Positions 9,651-18,778 of a stretch of DNA of 64,000 bases are shown here, piece after piece. Position 1 is the stretch's first letter, and every line of letters begins with the position of its first letter. Source of the DNA: Maribacter sp. BPC-D8 (GTDB taxonomy: Bacteria; Bacteroidota; Bacteroidia; Flavobacteriales; Flavobacteriaceae); NCBI RefSeq assembly GCF_035207705.1, contig NZ_CP128187.1, positions 1,674,001 to 1,738,000 of the forward strand. The letters are read 5' to 3'. The position numbers and the translations under genes were made by a program. A model generated the notes under the pieces. It did not search any database. It was not told the DNA's origin and was given only the letters and a program-made list of their open reading frames with translations.

Positions 9651-9846
9651 GGCTTACAATAAAGCTATAAACAATACAGGCTAAGATTTACGTATTTTTA
9701 TGAGGTCGCGAAATCTTTGGGATTTCGCTTTGAAATAAAAAAGAAAAAACCTGCCTCACCAGCAGGTAAGCTTAACCATAAGATTTCGCTGTTTGTGTGT
9801 TAGAAAGTAAACCTGAGTTTACTCTCGTACTGTACATCGTTCAGGC
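9651..9846 (+). repeat. worn attC-like spacer, family D
   Basis: The R'' position reads CTTACAAT instead of the expected GTTACAAC. The body has the D marks 'ctataaacaatac', 'gaggtcgcgaaatctt' and 'gatttcgctttgaa', with a small extra hairpin 'cctgcctcaccagcaggta' in the middle. It ends GTTCAGGC at 9839, the only boundary here with C after GTT. Confidence 0.65.
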
Positions 9847-9905
9847 GTCGTATTTAATTGAAAAATTAAATTATTTTAAATAACTAAGTCAAAAAATCAA
9901 TTGAT

Positions 9906-10715
9906 ATGTGGTTAAAAGCTTCTTGCTTACTTGAATTCGAAATACCTGTTCCAACACCATTTTTATTCATATTAAGACCACGAAGCGGATTTCAACAGTG
10001 GATTTCAAGAGAAGAGTACTTTCTATCTCCTAATGTACCTACGCTTGAGTTTACAGATTCGTTTGGTAATCTATGTCAGCGCCTTATTGCTCCAGCCGGG
10101 CATTTCATTGTACAAACAAGTGTTTATGCTGAAACTTCTGAGGTCTCTGACCAAGGTTATGGAGCACCATTTATTGAAGTTCAATGTCTACCACCTGAAA
10201 TTCTTCCTTTTTTGTATCCCAGTCGTTATTGTGAGTCAGATAAATTTACTGAAATGGCCGCCTCGATAGTAATGGGTATACCAACAGGTTATAATCAATG
10301 TAGTGCAATATCAGATTATATAAGAAAAACATTTAATTATACACCTGGCTATGGACATGAACAACTTAGTGCTGTAGAAGTAAATCAATTGAGCAACATT
10401 GTTTGCCGAGATATGGCGCATTTGGGGATCGCCTGTTGTAGAGCGCTTTCTATACCATCTCGTATGGTAGTGGGCTATCTTGAAGGTCTTGAACCAATGG
10501 ATTTGCATGCGTGGTTTGAGGTCTATGTTGGCAATAGATGGTATACATTCGACCCTACACAAAATGATCTAAGAGGAGGACGCATCGCAATAGCCTATGG
10601 TCGAGATGCTGCCGATGTCGCCATATACACACAATTTGGTAACCCTGTTGAGCTTTTAAAATTGCATGTTGAAGTTCAACGGATGACTGGTCCTCCGAAT
10701 TTAAAATTATTATAG
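9906..10715 (+). CDS. transglutaminase-like cysteine protease family protein (269 aa)
   Basis: The C-terminal half carries the transglutaminase-core triad: C167 in [10 protein letters not shown]201 in DLHAWFEVY and D216 in YTFDPTQND. Residues 1-120 form the beta-rich N-terminal domain usual in bacterial transglutaminase-like proteins. There is no signal peptide, so it is probably cytosolic. Members act as peptidases or amide hydrolases; the substrate here is unknown. ATG at 9906. The gene looks less A/T rich than its neighbours. It lacks the paired cassette end, so it may be an old cassette that lost its spacer or a non-cassette insertion. Confidence 0.9.
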   Translation: MWLKASCLLEFEIPVPTPFLFILRPRSGFQQWISREEYFLSPNVPTLEFTDSFGNLCQRLIAPAGHFIVQTSVYAETSEVSDQGYGAPFIEVQCLPPEILPFLYPSRYCESDKFTEMAASIVMGIPTGYNQCSAISDYIRKTFNYTPGYGHEQLSAVEVNQLSNIVCRDMAHLGIACCRALSIPSRMVVGYLEGLEPMDLHAWFEVYVGNRWYTFDPTQNDLRGGRIAIAYGRDAADVAIYTQFGNPVELLKLHVEVQRMTGPPNLKLL

Positions 10716-10790
10716 CTACCATGCCATAATCAACAAAGTTCAAAATAGTATAAAAAGCAACTCTCATAGAGTTATCTTAAACCAAAACCA

Positions 10791-12047
10791 TTGACCACAA
10801 TCCAAAAGCTCATATTACGATTTGTATTTCTATATTTTCTCTTATATATCTATCCATACGGGTTTGAGTATATCAAAGAGATTGATCCAAATAATTTTTC
10901 ATTCTGGAAGGGAATTACAATAAAATTTGGAGAAGTATTTTTAGGCTGGGAATACAACCCAGATATGTTGTTAAATGGTCTGGACTCTAAATATGACTTT
11001 ACCAGGTTTCTTTTAATTGCAGTGATTTCTTTAGTAGGCACCGCAATTTGGATATTCATAGATTCTAAAATTAAAAAAGAGTATAACCACAAACTCAAAA
11101 TACTTTTACAAACAATTCTTAGATATCATATAGGACTTACACTAATTCTCTATGGACTTTCAAAAGTGTTCTTACTTCAGTTTGGCACAATGGATATTGA
11201 CAGCCTAGAAACCGCAATTGGTGAACATAACGGAATGAATTTGGTATGGGCTTTCATGAGTTATTCTAAATTCTATGGTATTACTGCGGGGTTGATAGAA
11301 GTTATAGGCGGCTTGCTGTTGTTATTTAGAAGAACAACTTCTTTAGGTGCTTTCTTGTTGTTAATAGCAATGATAAATGTTGTATTGATGGATATTGGGT
11401 ACGACGTTATTGTTAAGATGTTTGCGATTCATTTACTTCTTATGATCGTATTTTTAATGTGGGATGATTTAAAGCGATTATATGATTTTTTCTTAAGAAA
11501 TAAGCCATCCACTGCGGCTATCTATATGCCTCTTTTTGAAGGGCGAAAAGGCAAAACTATTCGATACATAACTAAAGGTGCATTGTTGCTATATGTTTTT
11601 ATCTCGTTTAGCCTCGAAATGACAGAAAGAATAGAACAACAGTATACTAATCATTATGAAAGTTTTACAAGTTCACATGAAATAGAACTATTTGTAAAGA
11701 ATGGAGATACAATACCCAAGAACAAAATAAATGGCAATCGCTGGAATAAAATAAGGATAAACGATTTATCTTATTTACCCGAAACCCTAATGATTTTAAA
11801 TGAAGATAATACCACAGAACGTTACAAGTTTACCGCAGATACATTGACTAAAAAATTACATTTAACCGATTTGTATGGCGATGACCAAACTCTTCACGAA
11901 TTAACTTATAAAGCCTTAGAGAATAAAGTTTATATTTATGAAGGAATATTTAAAGGAGATTCCCTTTGGATGAAAACAAGAGCCAAAACAATTAGCGATT
12001 ATAGATTAACGCGCAATGGTATTCGTTGGATTAGAGATTTGGAATAA
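10791..12047 (+). CDS. DoxX-like integral membrane protein with soluble C-terminal domain (418 aa)
   Basis: Hydrophobic segments lie at roughly residues 5-25, 72-92, 108-128, 155-182, 185-205, 208-225 and 262-280, followed by a soluble domain of about 130 residues that should face the periplasm. The block around residues 105-225 (LRYHIGLTLILYGLSKVF...GLIEVIGGLLLLFRRTTSLGAFLLL) resembles DoxX/DoxD-type membrane proteins, some of which work in redox reactions. That is a family resemblance, not evidence of activity. TTG start at 10791. It follows the transglutaminase gene by 75 bases with no spacer, so the two may be co-transcribed. Confidence 0.8.
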   Translation: MTTIQKLILRFVFLYFLLYIYPYGFEYIKEIDPNNFSFWKGITIKFGEVFLGWEYNPDMLLNGLDSKYDFTRFLLIAVISLVGTAIWIFIDSKIKKEYNHKLKILLQTILRYHIGLTLILYGLSKVFLLQFGTMDIDSLETAIGEHNGMNLVWAFMSYSKFYGITAGLIEVIGGLLLLFRRTTSLGAFLLLIAMINVVLMDIGYDVIVKMFAIHLLLMIVFLMWDDLKRLYDFFLRNKPSTAAIYMPLFEGRKGKTIRYITKGALLLYVFISFSLEMTERIEQQYTNHYESFTSSHEIELFVKNGDTIPKNKINGNRWNKIRINDLSYLPETLMILNEDNTTERYKFTADTLTKKLHLTDLYGDDQTLHELTYKALENKVYIYEGIFKGDSLWMKTRAKTISDYRLTRNGIRWIRDLE

Positions 12048-12122
12048 ATTTAAAATTCGACATAAAGAATAGGCTTAAAGAACGATTGAAAAATAGGCTA
12101 CTAATTATTTAAATAAAACATT

Positions 12123-12221
12123 ATGGGTAAAAGTCAAGATGCAAAGAAAAATGTAAAAAAGGAACCAGTAAAAACGGCTAAAGAAAAGAAAGAAGCAAAA
12201 AGATTGAAAAAATCAAAGTAA
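12123..12221 (+). CDS. small lysine-rich basic protein (32 aa)
   Basis: ATG at 12123, TAA at 12219. Sixteen of 32 residues are Lys or Arg in a repetitive pattern (KKNVKKEPVKTAKEKKEAKR), with no hydrophobic core. Similar short KEKKEAKR peptides are known in flavobacteria without assigned function. Nucleic-acid or ribosome binding is plausible from charge alone. It follows the DoxX-like gene by 75 bases. Confidence 0.55.
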   Translation: MGKSQDAKKNVKKEPVKTAKEKKEAKRLKKSK

Positions 12222-12374
12222 GAATAGTAATTAACTCAATTTCATTTCTCTAAATATTTACAATCAAAGTTTACATTAAAAATTCTGCATGTGCGAATTT
12301 ATAGCGATATAGTTGGCTACATATGGTTAATGATGGTAAAATTATGCGGAGTAGATCTTAAAAAGAAACAATTC
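12222..12374. other. intergenic, no gene seen
   Basis: AT-rich stretch before the hairpin at 12375. Only short open frames are present, the longest ending in the hairpin itself. No attC-like spacer is visible. Confidence 0.6.
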
Positions 12375-12433
12375 AAAAATCATTAAAAAGGAAATATTAC
12401 TGTATTTACAGTAGCCCTTTTTAATGATTTTTT
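12375..12433 (+). terminator. long hairpin with nested inner stem, probable terminator
   Basis: AAAAATCATTAAAAAGG (12375-12391) pairs perfectly with 12416-12432 (17 bp), and the loop contains a second stem TACTGTA/TACAGTA (about 12398-12413). The right arm runs into TTTTTTG. The arms are symmetric, with A on the left and T on the right, so it could stop transcription from both sides. The nested stem is more elaborate than an ordinary terminator. Confidence 0.6.
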
Positions 12434-12708
12434 GTTTTATTCTAAAGTACAAATGATGATTTTATTAATGGCTAATTCCTGTTTTGTACTTAGTATGCTA
12501 TATTTAATTGCTAGCAGTATTTCCTCCTTTAGTGGCGAAACCAAAAAATTACTTTAAGCCAACGTTTAATTAGTTGATAAAGAAGATAATTTATTAAACA
12601 GATTTAGAGATTAACAATACTGCTCACAATTTAAATAGTGCATATACACTCTTTAGAATGCTATAGCACCATATAAGAAACGTTTAACAACACTTTAAAA
12701 CTAACTAT
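12434..12708. other. intergenic, no gene seen
   Basis: No frame longer than about 25 codons with a plausible start was found, and no complete spacer. The end reads 'aacgtttaacaacac', a possible worn GTT boundary. Confidence 0.5.
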
Positions 12709-13008
12709 TTGAAAATAATTGAGTACTTAGAAAAAACAATTAAAATCTTAATAGCAATCTCATTATTGTTAATATTAATCGGTGGTTTTGTTCATTTATT
12801 TGATATCTACAATATATTAAGAAGTAGTATTTTCGTGGGGATACCTCTTTTTCTAATTAGCTTTATTTCGTACTTATTTTTAAAAATAGCACAGAATTTA
12901 AAAAATAAGAAACCGGTAAATAAACTGCATATATTTTTAGCATTATTATGCCTATTCGGTATTGGTTTGAGTTTATTATTTGTAGAAATTATGAGTACTG
13001 GTCATTGA
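12709..13008 (+). CDS. small three-pass membrane protein (99 aa)
   Basis: TTG start at 12709 giving KIIEYLEKTIKIL. Hydrophobic segments lie at about 10-30, 38-60 and 72-92, with a KNKKPVNK basic loop before the last. The C-terminal third and the downstream 25 bases occur again at 16880-17004 as a truncated copy. Function unknown. Confidence 0.6.
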   Translation: MKIIEYLEKTIKILIAISLLLILIGGFVHLFDIYNILRSSIFVGIPLFLISFISYLFLKIAQNLKNKKPVNKLHIFLALLCLFGIGLSLLFVEIMSTGH

Positions 13009-13025
13009 AATATCTATGATTTTAT
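12907..13025. repeat. direct repeat, copy 1 (other copy 16882-17004)
   Basis: About 115 bases from 'aagaaaccggtaaataaact' to 'tctatgattttataaca' are near-identical to 16882-17004. Here it is the 3' end of an intact gene; there it is a stranded fragment after the WG-repeat gene. Confidence 0.8.
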
Positions 13026-13106
13026 AACAAACCTCCTTCAAAAACGTTGTGGTTACAATTGAAAAAGGTAATTAACAAATCTTTTCTTTCTTAACTTGGA
13101 CCAACG

Positions 13107-13862
13107 ATGAAACTAATTACATCAATAATTTTATTTTTAATTTCGATTTCTAGTTTTTCACAAAATGAATTAGAAAAGCAGATTGAATTAATAGAGAAAA
13201 ATATTCAATTAAATAGTATGTCCGATTTTGAAAAAATTGAAACGGACTTAGATAACGATAATGATTTAGATTATATATACTTATACCAATGCTCTGAACC
13301 AAAATGCATAGAAGTTTATTTAAATGTAAATCAAAAACTAGAAAAAGTAATCTCTGAATTCTGCTATAATTTTTATTTATATAATGGAACAAATAAAGAT
13401 TTAGTAATTAAACAAAATCATTGTTGTGGAGAAAGTCCTTTTACATCAAACAGAGTTTTTAATTTTCATTTAGACCAAACGATAACTAAAGAGAATTACG
13501 TTCTTTATAATGAGAGCTATGAACTTTTTGAACCTAGTTTTTATTTGTCTACATCTTATGATGTAAAAATTCTTAACAACAATTATAATGTTAGATTTTC
13601 GCCAAACATAAGAGAATATGACGTAAATGAATCTCAGTTTTCGTGTGAAACAAAAACTAATATTATCGGTAAATTAAAAGTTAATAGTAGTACAAAGGTT
13701 TTATCTGAATTAATTAAAGGAAATCGAATTTGGCTTTTTGTTGAAATTGAAAGCGAAAATTTAAACGATACTGAATGTTATAACCCTATAGACTATGATT
13801 TCAAAGATCAAAAACTAAGAGGCTGGATAAGTAATAATTTCGTGAGCAAAACAAAAAACTAA
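13107..13862 (+). CDS. exported protein with C-terminal SH3-like domain (251 aa)
   Basis: Residues 1-19 are a Sec signal ending SFSQ, so the protein is exported. Residues 40-60 contain an acidic repeat-like stretch (DLDNDNDLDYIYLYQ) like that in VCBS/FG-GAP or lipoprotein N-termini. Residues about 175-245 (YNVRFSPNIREYD...KVLSELIKGNRIWLFVEI...RGWISNNFV) look like a bacterial SH3 domain ending in the usual G-W-I-x-x-x-x-V. There are eight or more cysteines. Preceded by a GTTGTGGTTAC boundary candidate at about 13044; the cassette end is not visible. Confidence 0.8.
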   Translation: MKLITSIILFLISISSFSQNELEKQIELIEKNIQLNSMSDFEKIETDLDNDNDLDYIYLYQCSEPKCIEVYLNVNQKLEKVISEFCYNFYLYNGTNKDLVIKQNHCCGESPFTSNRVFNFHLDQTITKENYVLYNESYELFEPSFYLSTSYDVKILNNNYNVRFSPNIREYDVNESQFSCETKTNIIGKLKVNSSTKVLSELIKGNRIWLFVEIESENLNDTECYNPIDYDFKDQKLRGWISNNFVSKTKN

Positions 13863-13983
13863 TGCTAGCACCTATTTTAATATGTTGCTTGTTTTAAATA
13901 ATTTACATAAACCTTCGCGAAGATTCTTTCTGTTCCCTTTTACTAACTTCATTGCTTAAAATATCAAGCATACATATAAGAGA

Positions 13984-14080
13984 AGTCATTAATGCAAAAA
14001 AAAAGAATTAGAAATTACTCATAAATCGTTATCACACTTAAAAATACAACTTTCCATATACTTCGATGTTAGGTAACATC
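13984..14080 (+). pseudogene. fragment of a 17011-type membrane gene plus worn boundary
   Basis: The stretch 'agtcattaatgcaaaaa...aagaattagaaattactcataaa' repeats the first 45 bases of the gene at 17011 (MQKELEITHK), but with extra A bases that break the frame and no downstream gene. It then runs into 'gatgttaggtaacatctaac', which has a GTTAGGTAAC boundary at about 14067. Confidence 0.6.
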
Positions 14081-14104
14081 TAACAAAACCACGAAAAGAG
14101 AAAT

Positions 14105-14800
14105 ATGAAACATACTTTTTTTATTTTGAGTCTCTTAATTGCCGCTTGTTCATCAAAGAAAAAAAAAGAAGTCAATCATGAACATAAAGAAGTAGTTACT
14201 AAAAAGATAATTACAGAAACTAACGAATTAAAAGAAGAGGAATTAACTTTTGTTGAAATTCAAGATTCTTTGAGAATACAAATCCTTAATTCAAAACCAA
14301 ACGAAAACCTGAAATCTAGTATTTTGCAAGAACTATATATTAAAGGGCTCGTAAATCAAATAAAAGATAAAATTAGGTTTGACCTTCCTTTTAATCTTCA
14401 TGGTTTTGATTGCGGAGCACCTGATTGTTATTCAACAGATATACTATTTGAATTTACAGCCAGCTACCCTATTGTATTTCCTGAAAATATTGATTTTCAA
14501 TTAGTTGAGCATGGCTGTGGAATTGAAAAAAATATAAAAGAGAATGGAGTTTTTGAATTAGTTGAACACACGCAAACATATGTCAATTACTATTCTAAAA
14601 ATCAGAAAAGTAATTTGATAATTATTGAAGACAAAAGAGAACTATATTATTTTTCAGACACAAAACCAAATTCAATAAAAGTCGATTTAATAGAGAAACT
14701 ATTTGAAGAATACGATGAAGAAGACCCAAAATTCACAGAACCATATCAATCTACAACAATGAGAAATAATGATTATGGAGATTTTATAAGAAAAGAATAA
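14105..14800 (+). CDS. lipoprotein (231 aa)
   Basis: Signal of 14 residues with lipobox LIAAC (C15), then a very basic KKKKEVNHEHKEVVTKK linker. The middle contains a cysteine pair region (FDCGAPDCYS) and another Cys at HGCGIEKN. The protein is otherwise charged with no recognised domain. An envelope location is expected. Confidence 0.8.
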   Translation: MKHTFFILSLLIAACSSKKKKEVNHEHKEVVTKKIITETNELKEEELTFVEIQDSLRIQILNSKPNENLKSSILQELYIKGLVNQIKDKIRFDLPFNLHGFDCGAPDCYSTDILFEFTASYPIVFPENIDFQLVEHGCGIEKNIKENGVFELVEHTQTYVNYYSKNQKSNLIIIEDKRELYYFSDTKPNSIKVDLIEKLFEEYDEEDPKFTEPYQSTTMRNNDYGDFIRKE

Positions 14801-14804
14801 ATAC

Positions 14805-14885
14805 ATTAGTTTTTACGATGTTTAATTAATTGGCTGGTTCTAGCCTACTCACGAAAAAAGTGTTTACTTAAAAAATTGAGGTAAC
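14805..14885 (+). repeat. worn attC-like spacer, family E
   Basis: 'tttaattaattggctggttctagcctactcacgaaa' matches the start of the family E spacers at 33707 and 44880, but the last part and the GTT are lost. The next gene begins directly after a GAGGTAACAT stretch. Confidence 0.5.
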
Positions 14886-14887
14886 AT

Positions 14888-15427
14888 ATGAAAGAGAAAA
14901 TAACAGATGACAGATTTGAAGATATTCTAAATAGTATAATTATATCGTATGCAAAAAAATCATCTCCTCTAATTTGGCATCAAATGGCTATGGAATGGAA
15001 TTGGGACAGTTCATCCGTATTTCTAAATTGGCTTGTTGAAAACCCATTAACCGATAAAGGAACTGCGTTAATGATTTATTGGAAATCGGCACCTAGATAT
15101 TGGAAGAAATTCAAAGACAAAAAAGACTTAATATCTAAAGAAAAATATTCTTTAAATGATTTTGAATTTGTCGAAAAAATAGAGGCTAATTATTTAAATG
15201 GATTTTATAAACAAAGTACTTTTGAATATAACCCTAAAAATGATGAACAAGGCTACGACTGGACAAGTGATTATTTAGACGAAAAGAACGTTAGAGATAT
15301 ACCGAAAATAATGTTCGAAAAAGTGGAAGGTAAAAAAGTAGATGAACCGAAAGATTACATAGAAGGGTTTCCAACTGAACTAGATTTACTTAGGCAAGAG
15401 ATTTTTGAGAAATACGAAATAGATTAA
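14888..15427 (+). CDS. DUF4274-like protein (179 aa)
   Basis: Residues about 30-75 (HQMAMEWNWDSSSVFLNWLVENPLTDKGTALMIYW) match the pattern of DUF4274: WNWDxx, a W-x-x-x-NP motif and DKGTALMIYW. No signal peptide. Members are often found near toxin and immunity genes, but the activity is unknown. Here it stands alone. Confidence 0.8.
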   Translation: MKEKITDDRFEDILNSIIISYAKKSSPLIWHQMAMEWNWDSSSVFLNWLVENPLTDKGTALMIYWKSAPRYWKKFKDKKDLISKEKYSLNDFEFVEKIEANYLNGFYKQSTFEYNPKNDEQGYDWTSDYLDEKNVRDIPKIMFEKVEGKKVDEPKDYIEGFPTELDLLRQEIFEKYEID

Positions 15428-15622
15428 GAATTAAACTTAAGGACTATAAAAATAATTAGGTCTTAGTATTTAAGTAAAGGGGATGTCCTTTTTTACTGCG
15501 ATGAACATCATATAAAACCTTACTGTTGTCGAATCAAAAAGTTTACAATCATTTAAGAAGTGAACCAAATTTAAGATTTGGCAATAAAAAATTTATAATA
15601 ACTACTACCACAAATTTTATTC

Positions 15623-16861
15623 ATGTATAAATTAACATTAATTATATTCATTTTCAGTTCATTTTTATTGAACTGCCAAACCATCGATGAACTCAAATTA
15701 TTACCCATTCAAGTAGATGGAAATTTTGGTTTTATTGACTATTCAGGAAATATGGTTATTGAACCTATATACAATGATTTTGAAGGCTATTCTGAAGGGG
15801 TTATTGGAGTAGGATTTGAAGGTAATGATGGGTTTATAAATGAAGAAGGTGAAGAAATAACAGGTTTTATATATGATAGAGTACGTTACTTTAGTGAAGG
15901 TCTAGCTGTTGTTCAATTAGATAAGAATATTGGGTTTGTAAATACAAAAGGTGAAATAATAATACCTATAAAATATAATTATGCTTTTCCTTTTAGTGAT
16001 GGTATGGCAGCATTTAGTAATTATATAGATGCTGATAAATATGGATATTTAAATAAAAAAGGAGAGGAAATAGTAGCACCACAGTTTGATGAGGCAAAAT
16101 TGTTTAAAGAAGGTTTTGCTGCAGTAAAAGTTAATGGTAAATATGGTTTTATAGATAAAAAAGGAAAATATATAGTTGAACCAAAATATGATAGTGTTAA
16201 AGATTTTTTTCAAGGCTATGCAGCTGTTGAAAAAGAAGGTTTTTGGGGTTTTATTGATACTAATGGAGTTGAAATAATACCACTAAAATATAATGAAGTA
16301 GCACCATTTATAAATGGTTATGCCGTGGTAAATGAACCATCTCTTAACTATGGCATTATAAATACTTTGAATAAACCCGTTATACCATTCGATTATTATA
16401 AACTAGAAAATTTTCAAGAAGATATGGCACTTGCCACAAACGACGAAGAGAAAATGGGTTTTGTAAATAAAAATGGAGAATTAGCTATATCAGCAATATA
16501 TGATTATGCCTATGGTTTTAATGAAGGTCTAGCACCTGTTGCTATTAGAGAAGGAAATGACAAAAATGGAAACTTAAATTGGGGATACATTAATAACAAA
16601 GGGAAACTAATTATACCATTGAAATTTGATACCGCTCAACCTTTTATTGCAGGTGTTGCCCTTGTAGGTAGAAGAACAGGAGAATTTACATATGAATATG
16701 GTTATATAGATATACAAGGTAATTACATCGTAAAACCTCGTTTTTCTAGTGCTACCCCATTTCATAAAGGTGTTGCTTCAGTTTACGATGAAAACGCTAA
16801 TCCGAAAAAAAACTATATTAACAAACAAGGAGAATTACTTTATACTATTTCAGAAAAATAA
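15623..16861 (+). CDS. WG-repeat lipoprotein (412 aa)
   Basis: Signal with lipobox LLNC (C18). The rest is about eight to nine WG (KWG) repeats of 40-45 residues, each with a YGFIDKKGxxxIxPxYD core and an F-x-x-GxAxV end, for example at residues 170-215. WG repeats form beta-rich surface proteins of unknown ligand. TAA at 16859. Confidence 0.9.
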   Translation: MYKLTLIIFIFSSFLLNCQTIDELKLLPIQVDGNFGFIDYSGNMVIEPIYNDFEGYSEGVIGVGFEGNDGFINEEGEEITGFIYDRVRYFSEGLAVVQLDKNIGFVNTKGEIIIPIKYNYAFPFSDGMAAFSNYIDADKYGYLNKKGEEIVAPQFDEAKLFKEGFAAVKVNGKYGFIDKKGKYIVEPKYDSVKDFFQGYAAVEKEGFWGFIDTNGVEIIPLKYNEVAPFINGYAVVNEPSLNYGIINTLNKPVIPFDYYKLENFQEDMALATNDEEKMGFVNKNGELAISAIYDYAYGFNEGLAPVAIREGNDKNGNLNWGYINNKGKLIIPLKFDTAQPFIAGVALVGRRTGEFTYEYGYIDIQGNYIVKPRFSSATPFHKGVASVYDENANPKKNYINKQGELLYTISEK

Positions 16862-16866
16862 AATAC

Positions 16867-16981
16867 AGAGTTTAAAAAAGAAGAAACCGGTAAATAAACT
16901 GGATATTTTTTTAGTACTATTATGCCTATGCGGTATTGGTATAAGTGTATTGTTTGTAGAAATTATGAGTACTGGTCATTG
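16867..16981 (+). pseudogene. 3' fragment of a 12709-type membrane gene
   Basis: Reads KKPVNKLDIFLVLLCLCGIG...VEIMSTGH and stop, the same C-terminus as the protein at 12709 with a few changes. The 5' part is missing and the fragment follows the WG-repeat stop by a few bases, so it has no start of its own. Confidence 0.7.
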
Positions 16982-17004
16982 AAATATCTATGATTTTATA
17001 ACAG
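16882..17004. repeat. direct repeat, copy 2 (other copy 12907-13025)
   Basis: Near-identical to 12907-13025. Copy 2 is followed at once by the 17011 gene; copy 1 has the broken start of a 17011-like gene about 960 bases downstream (13984). The two genes were probably once neighbours in both places. Confidence 0.8.
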
Positions 17005-17010
17005 TCATTA

Positions 17011-17304
17011 ATGCAAAAAGAATTAGAAATTACTCATAAAACGTTATTTCATTTAATTAAAAAGAATAGTACTCCTTTTTATTTTTCTATTGCTCAAATA
17101 TTATGCTTTGTAGTATATTATTTTTATGATGTAGCACCTCATGGCCATGCAATAATGTCTAAACCAACTTTTCTATTTTTAATAGCAAATTTAATTTTAT
17201 TGCTTTTATACCTCATAGTCTTCTTTTATAAAAAGAAACAAAATCTAATTTTTTGGATCATTCCTTTTTTCTTGTTTTTGTTTAATCTTTATGCTACAAC
17301 TTAA
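17011..17304 (+). CDS. small three-pass membrane protein (97 aa)
   Basis: ATG at 17011. Hydrophobic segments lie at about 22-40, 52-70 and 77-95, and a polar loop carries DVAPHGHAIMSKP. Its first codons are duplicated in broken form at 13984. Function unknown. Confidence 0.65.
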   Translation: MQKELEITHKTLFHLIKKNSTPFYFSIAQILCFVVYYFYDVAPHGHAIMSKPTFLFLIANLILLLLYLIVFFYKKKQNLIFWIIPFFLFLFNLYATT

Positions 17305-17396
17305 AAGAGACAACGCAATAGATTTCGGATATTAAATTTTTCTTAGTCTTCAAAAACAGGAAAAATCATATCTCCAATAAAAAAGTTATTCAATAA

Positions 17397-17462
17397 ATGA
17401 GTTTTGTAATTGTATTTTTGATTATTATCATGTTACTATATGCCATTCAAGAAAAAAAATAA
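17397..17462 (+). CDS. very short membrane peptide (21 aa), doubtful
   Basis: ATG at 17397, reading MSFVIVFLIIIMLLYAIQEKK and stop. One hydrophobic helix with a basic end. It may be a real membrane miniprotein or the head of a lost gene. Confidence 0.3.
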   Translation: MSFVIVFLIIIMLLYAIQEKK

Positions 17463-17545
17463 AAGCTTTTCCTAATTGGTTTGATAAAACAATTGTTAGT
17501 CTACTACCCTACTTACCATAAATTAAAAATTCTAAGAAATTAAAA

Positions 17546-18145
17546 ATGAAACCAAAATTATTAAAAACAAAAATTCAGCTTGAAAACGATCGTGTACTAT
17601 TACTCCCTTTTGAGAATGAAAGAAATGAAGAGCTCAAAGAAATAATTTTCGATAAAGAAATCTGGGAATTTATGGGAATGAGTGTAAATAACGAACAGGG
17701 CTTAAAGAATTACATCTCTAAGACGATTAAAGATAAAAACAGCGGCTTGTGCTATCCGTTTTTAGTTATAGACAAACTAACCAATAAAGTTGCAGGCAGT
17801 ACTAGATACGGCAACTTAAACACCTCTAGCCAAAAATGCGAAATTGGATGGACCTGGTACGGAACAGATTTTCAAGGCACAGGCATAAACAAAGCCTGCA
17901 AGTATGAACTATTGAAATTTGGCTTTGAAGAAATCGGCTTTAGAAGAATACAGTTTAGTGCAGACAAAGCTAACTTAAGATCATTAAAAGCAATCGAAAA
18001 ATTAGGTGCGCAAAAAGAAGGTGTTTTTAGAAACAACCACATCGCATCAAATGGAGAAAGTAGAACTGATGTCTATTATAGCATCATTAAAAATGAATGG
18101 AAAGAACTTAAAGATGAGCTCTTTTCTGAATTTGAAACCTATTAA
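17546..18145 (+). CDS. GNAT N-acetyltransferase, RimJ/RimL type (199 aa)
   Basis: Cytoplasmic acetyltransferase expected to move an acetyl group from acetyl-CoA to an amine. Residues about 78-95 (VAGSTRYGNLNTSSQKCEIG), WTWYGTDFQGTGINKACKY (102-120, the acetyl-CoA loop in a degenerate form) and ANLRSLKAIEKLGAQKEGVFRN (142-163) match the RimJ/RimL-like motifs A and B. The substrate is unknown; members modify ribosomal proteins, small molecules or antibiotics. The leader is A-rich. No spacer on either side. Confidence 0.9.
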   Translation: MKPKLLKTKIQLENDRVLLLPFENERNEELKEIIFDKEIWEFMGMSVNNEQGLKNYISKTIKDKNSGLCYPFLVIDKLTNKVAGSTRYGNLNTSSQKCEIGWTWYGTDFQGTGINKACKYELLKFGFEEIGFRRIQFSADKANLRSLKAIEKLGAQKEGVFRNNHIASNGESRTDVYYSIIKNEWKELKDELFSEFETY

Positions 18146-18346
18146 GAGAATAGTATTTTAAAATAAAAACTAGATACCGTAACCCATAAAATGAATTGCC
18201 TTAGAGTTTATTGAACAGAAATATCGTCTAGAAATAGCTTTAGATTCTGCTAAATTAATTCTGTATATGAATTATAAAAGCAAACAAGAACTTAATCGCT
18301 ATTCTATATTTTACTGTCGTCAAAATTCAATTTAAAAGCACTGTTA

Positions 18347-18778
18347 ATGAATACTTATATTCCTTTATTCTTTTTTTCAGTATTCATACTATTAGCTATT
18401 TGGGGTATTATGTATGCTGTAAAAAACAGTTCTGACTTATCTAATGACGTAATTAATGAAAAAATAATAGCACGCTTTAGCAATTTGCAAATAATAGATA
18501 CAGAAGCTTTAGGTGTTGATTTTTGGTATGGTCATATGAACATATATGAAACTAGAATAGTTATTAAAAACAGTTCTTATTCTCATCATTTTGTAAAGAA
18601 AAATGTATTGCATAGTAAAAAGCCGATGACCATTTCTTTAAATGATTGTTATATAAAAGATAAGTGTCTAATTCTGAAAGGCACTAAACATAGGGTACTA
18701 AAAAGCAGTTCAATAACAGTGAAACTAAAATCAGAAAATTTTAATGATTTAATAAAAATCAAAGAATTAATAGATTAG
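18347..18778 (+). CDS. single-pass membrane-anchored protein (143 aa)
   Basis: Residues 4-24 (YIPLFFFSVFILLAIWGIMYA) form one N-terminal membrane segment. The remainder is soluble and beta-rich with two Cys (YIKDKCLILKG). No family recognised. Confidence 0.7.
   Translation: MNTYIPLFFFSVFILLAIWGIMYAVKNSSDLSNDVINEKIIARFSNLQIIDTEALGVDFWYGHMNIYETRIVIKNSSYSHHFVKKNVLHSKKPMTISLNDCYIKDKCLILKGTKHRVLKSSSITVKLKSENFNDLIKIKELID

Noticed and set aside
10311..10767. Minus-strand frames within and after the transglutaminase gene
   Set aside because: No recognisable protein; the + strand gene has the complete catalytic triad.
16749..16982. Frame that starts in the WG-repeat gene and runs into the KKPVNK fragment
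   Set aside because: The first part is a shifted reading of the WG-repeat gene. Only the last 38 codons are a true remnant, listed as a pseudogene.
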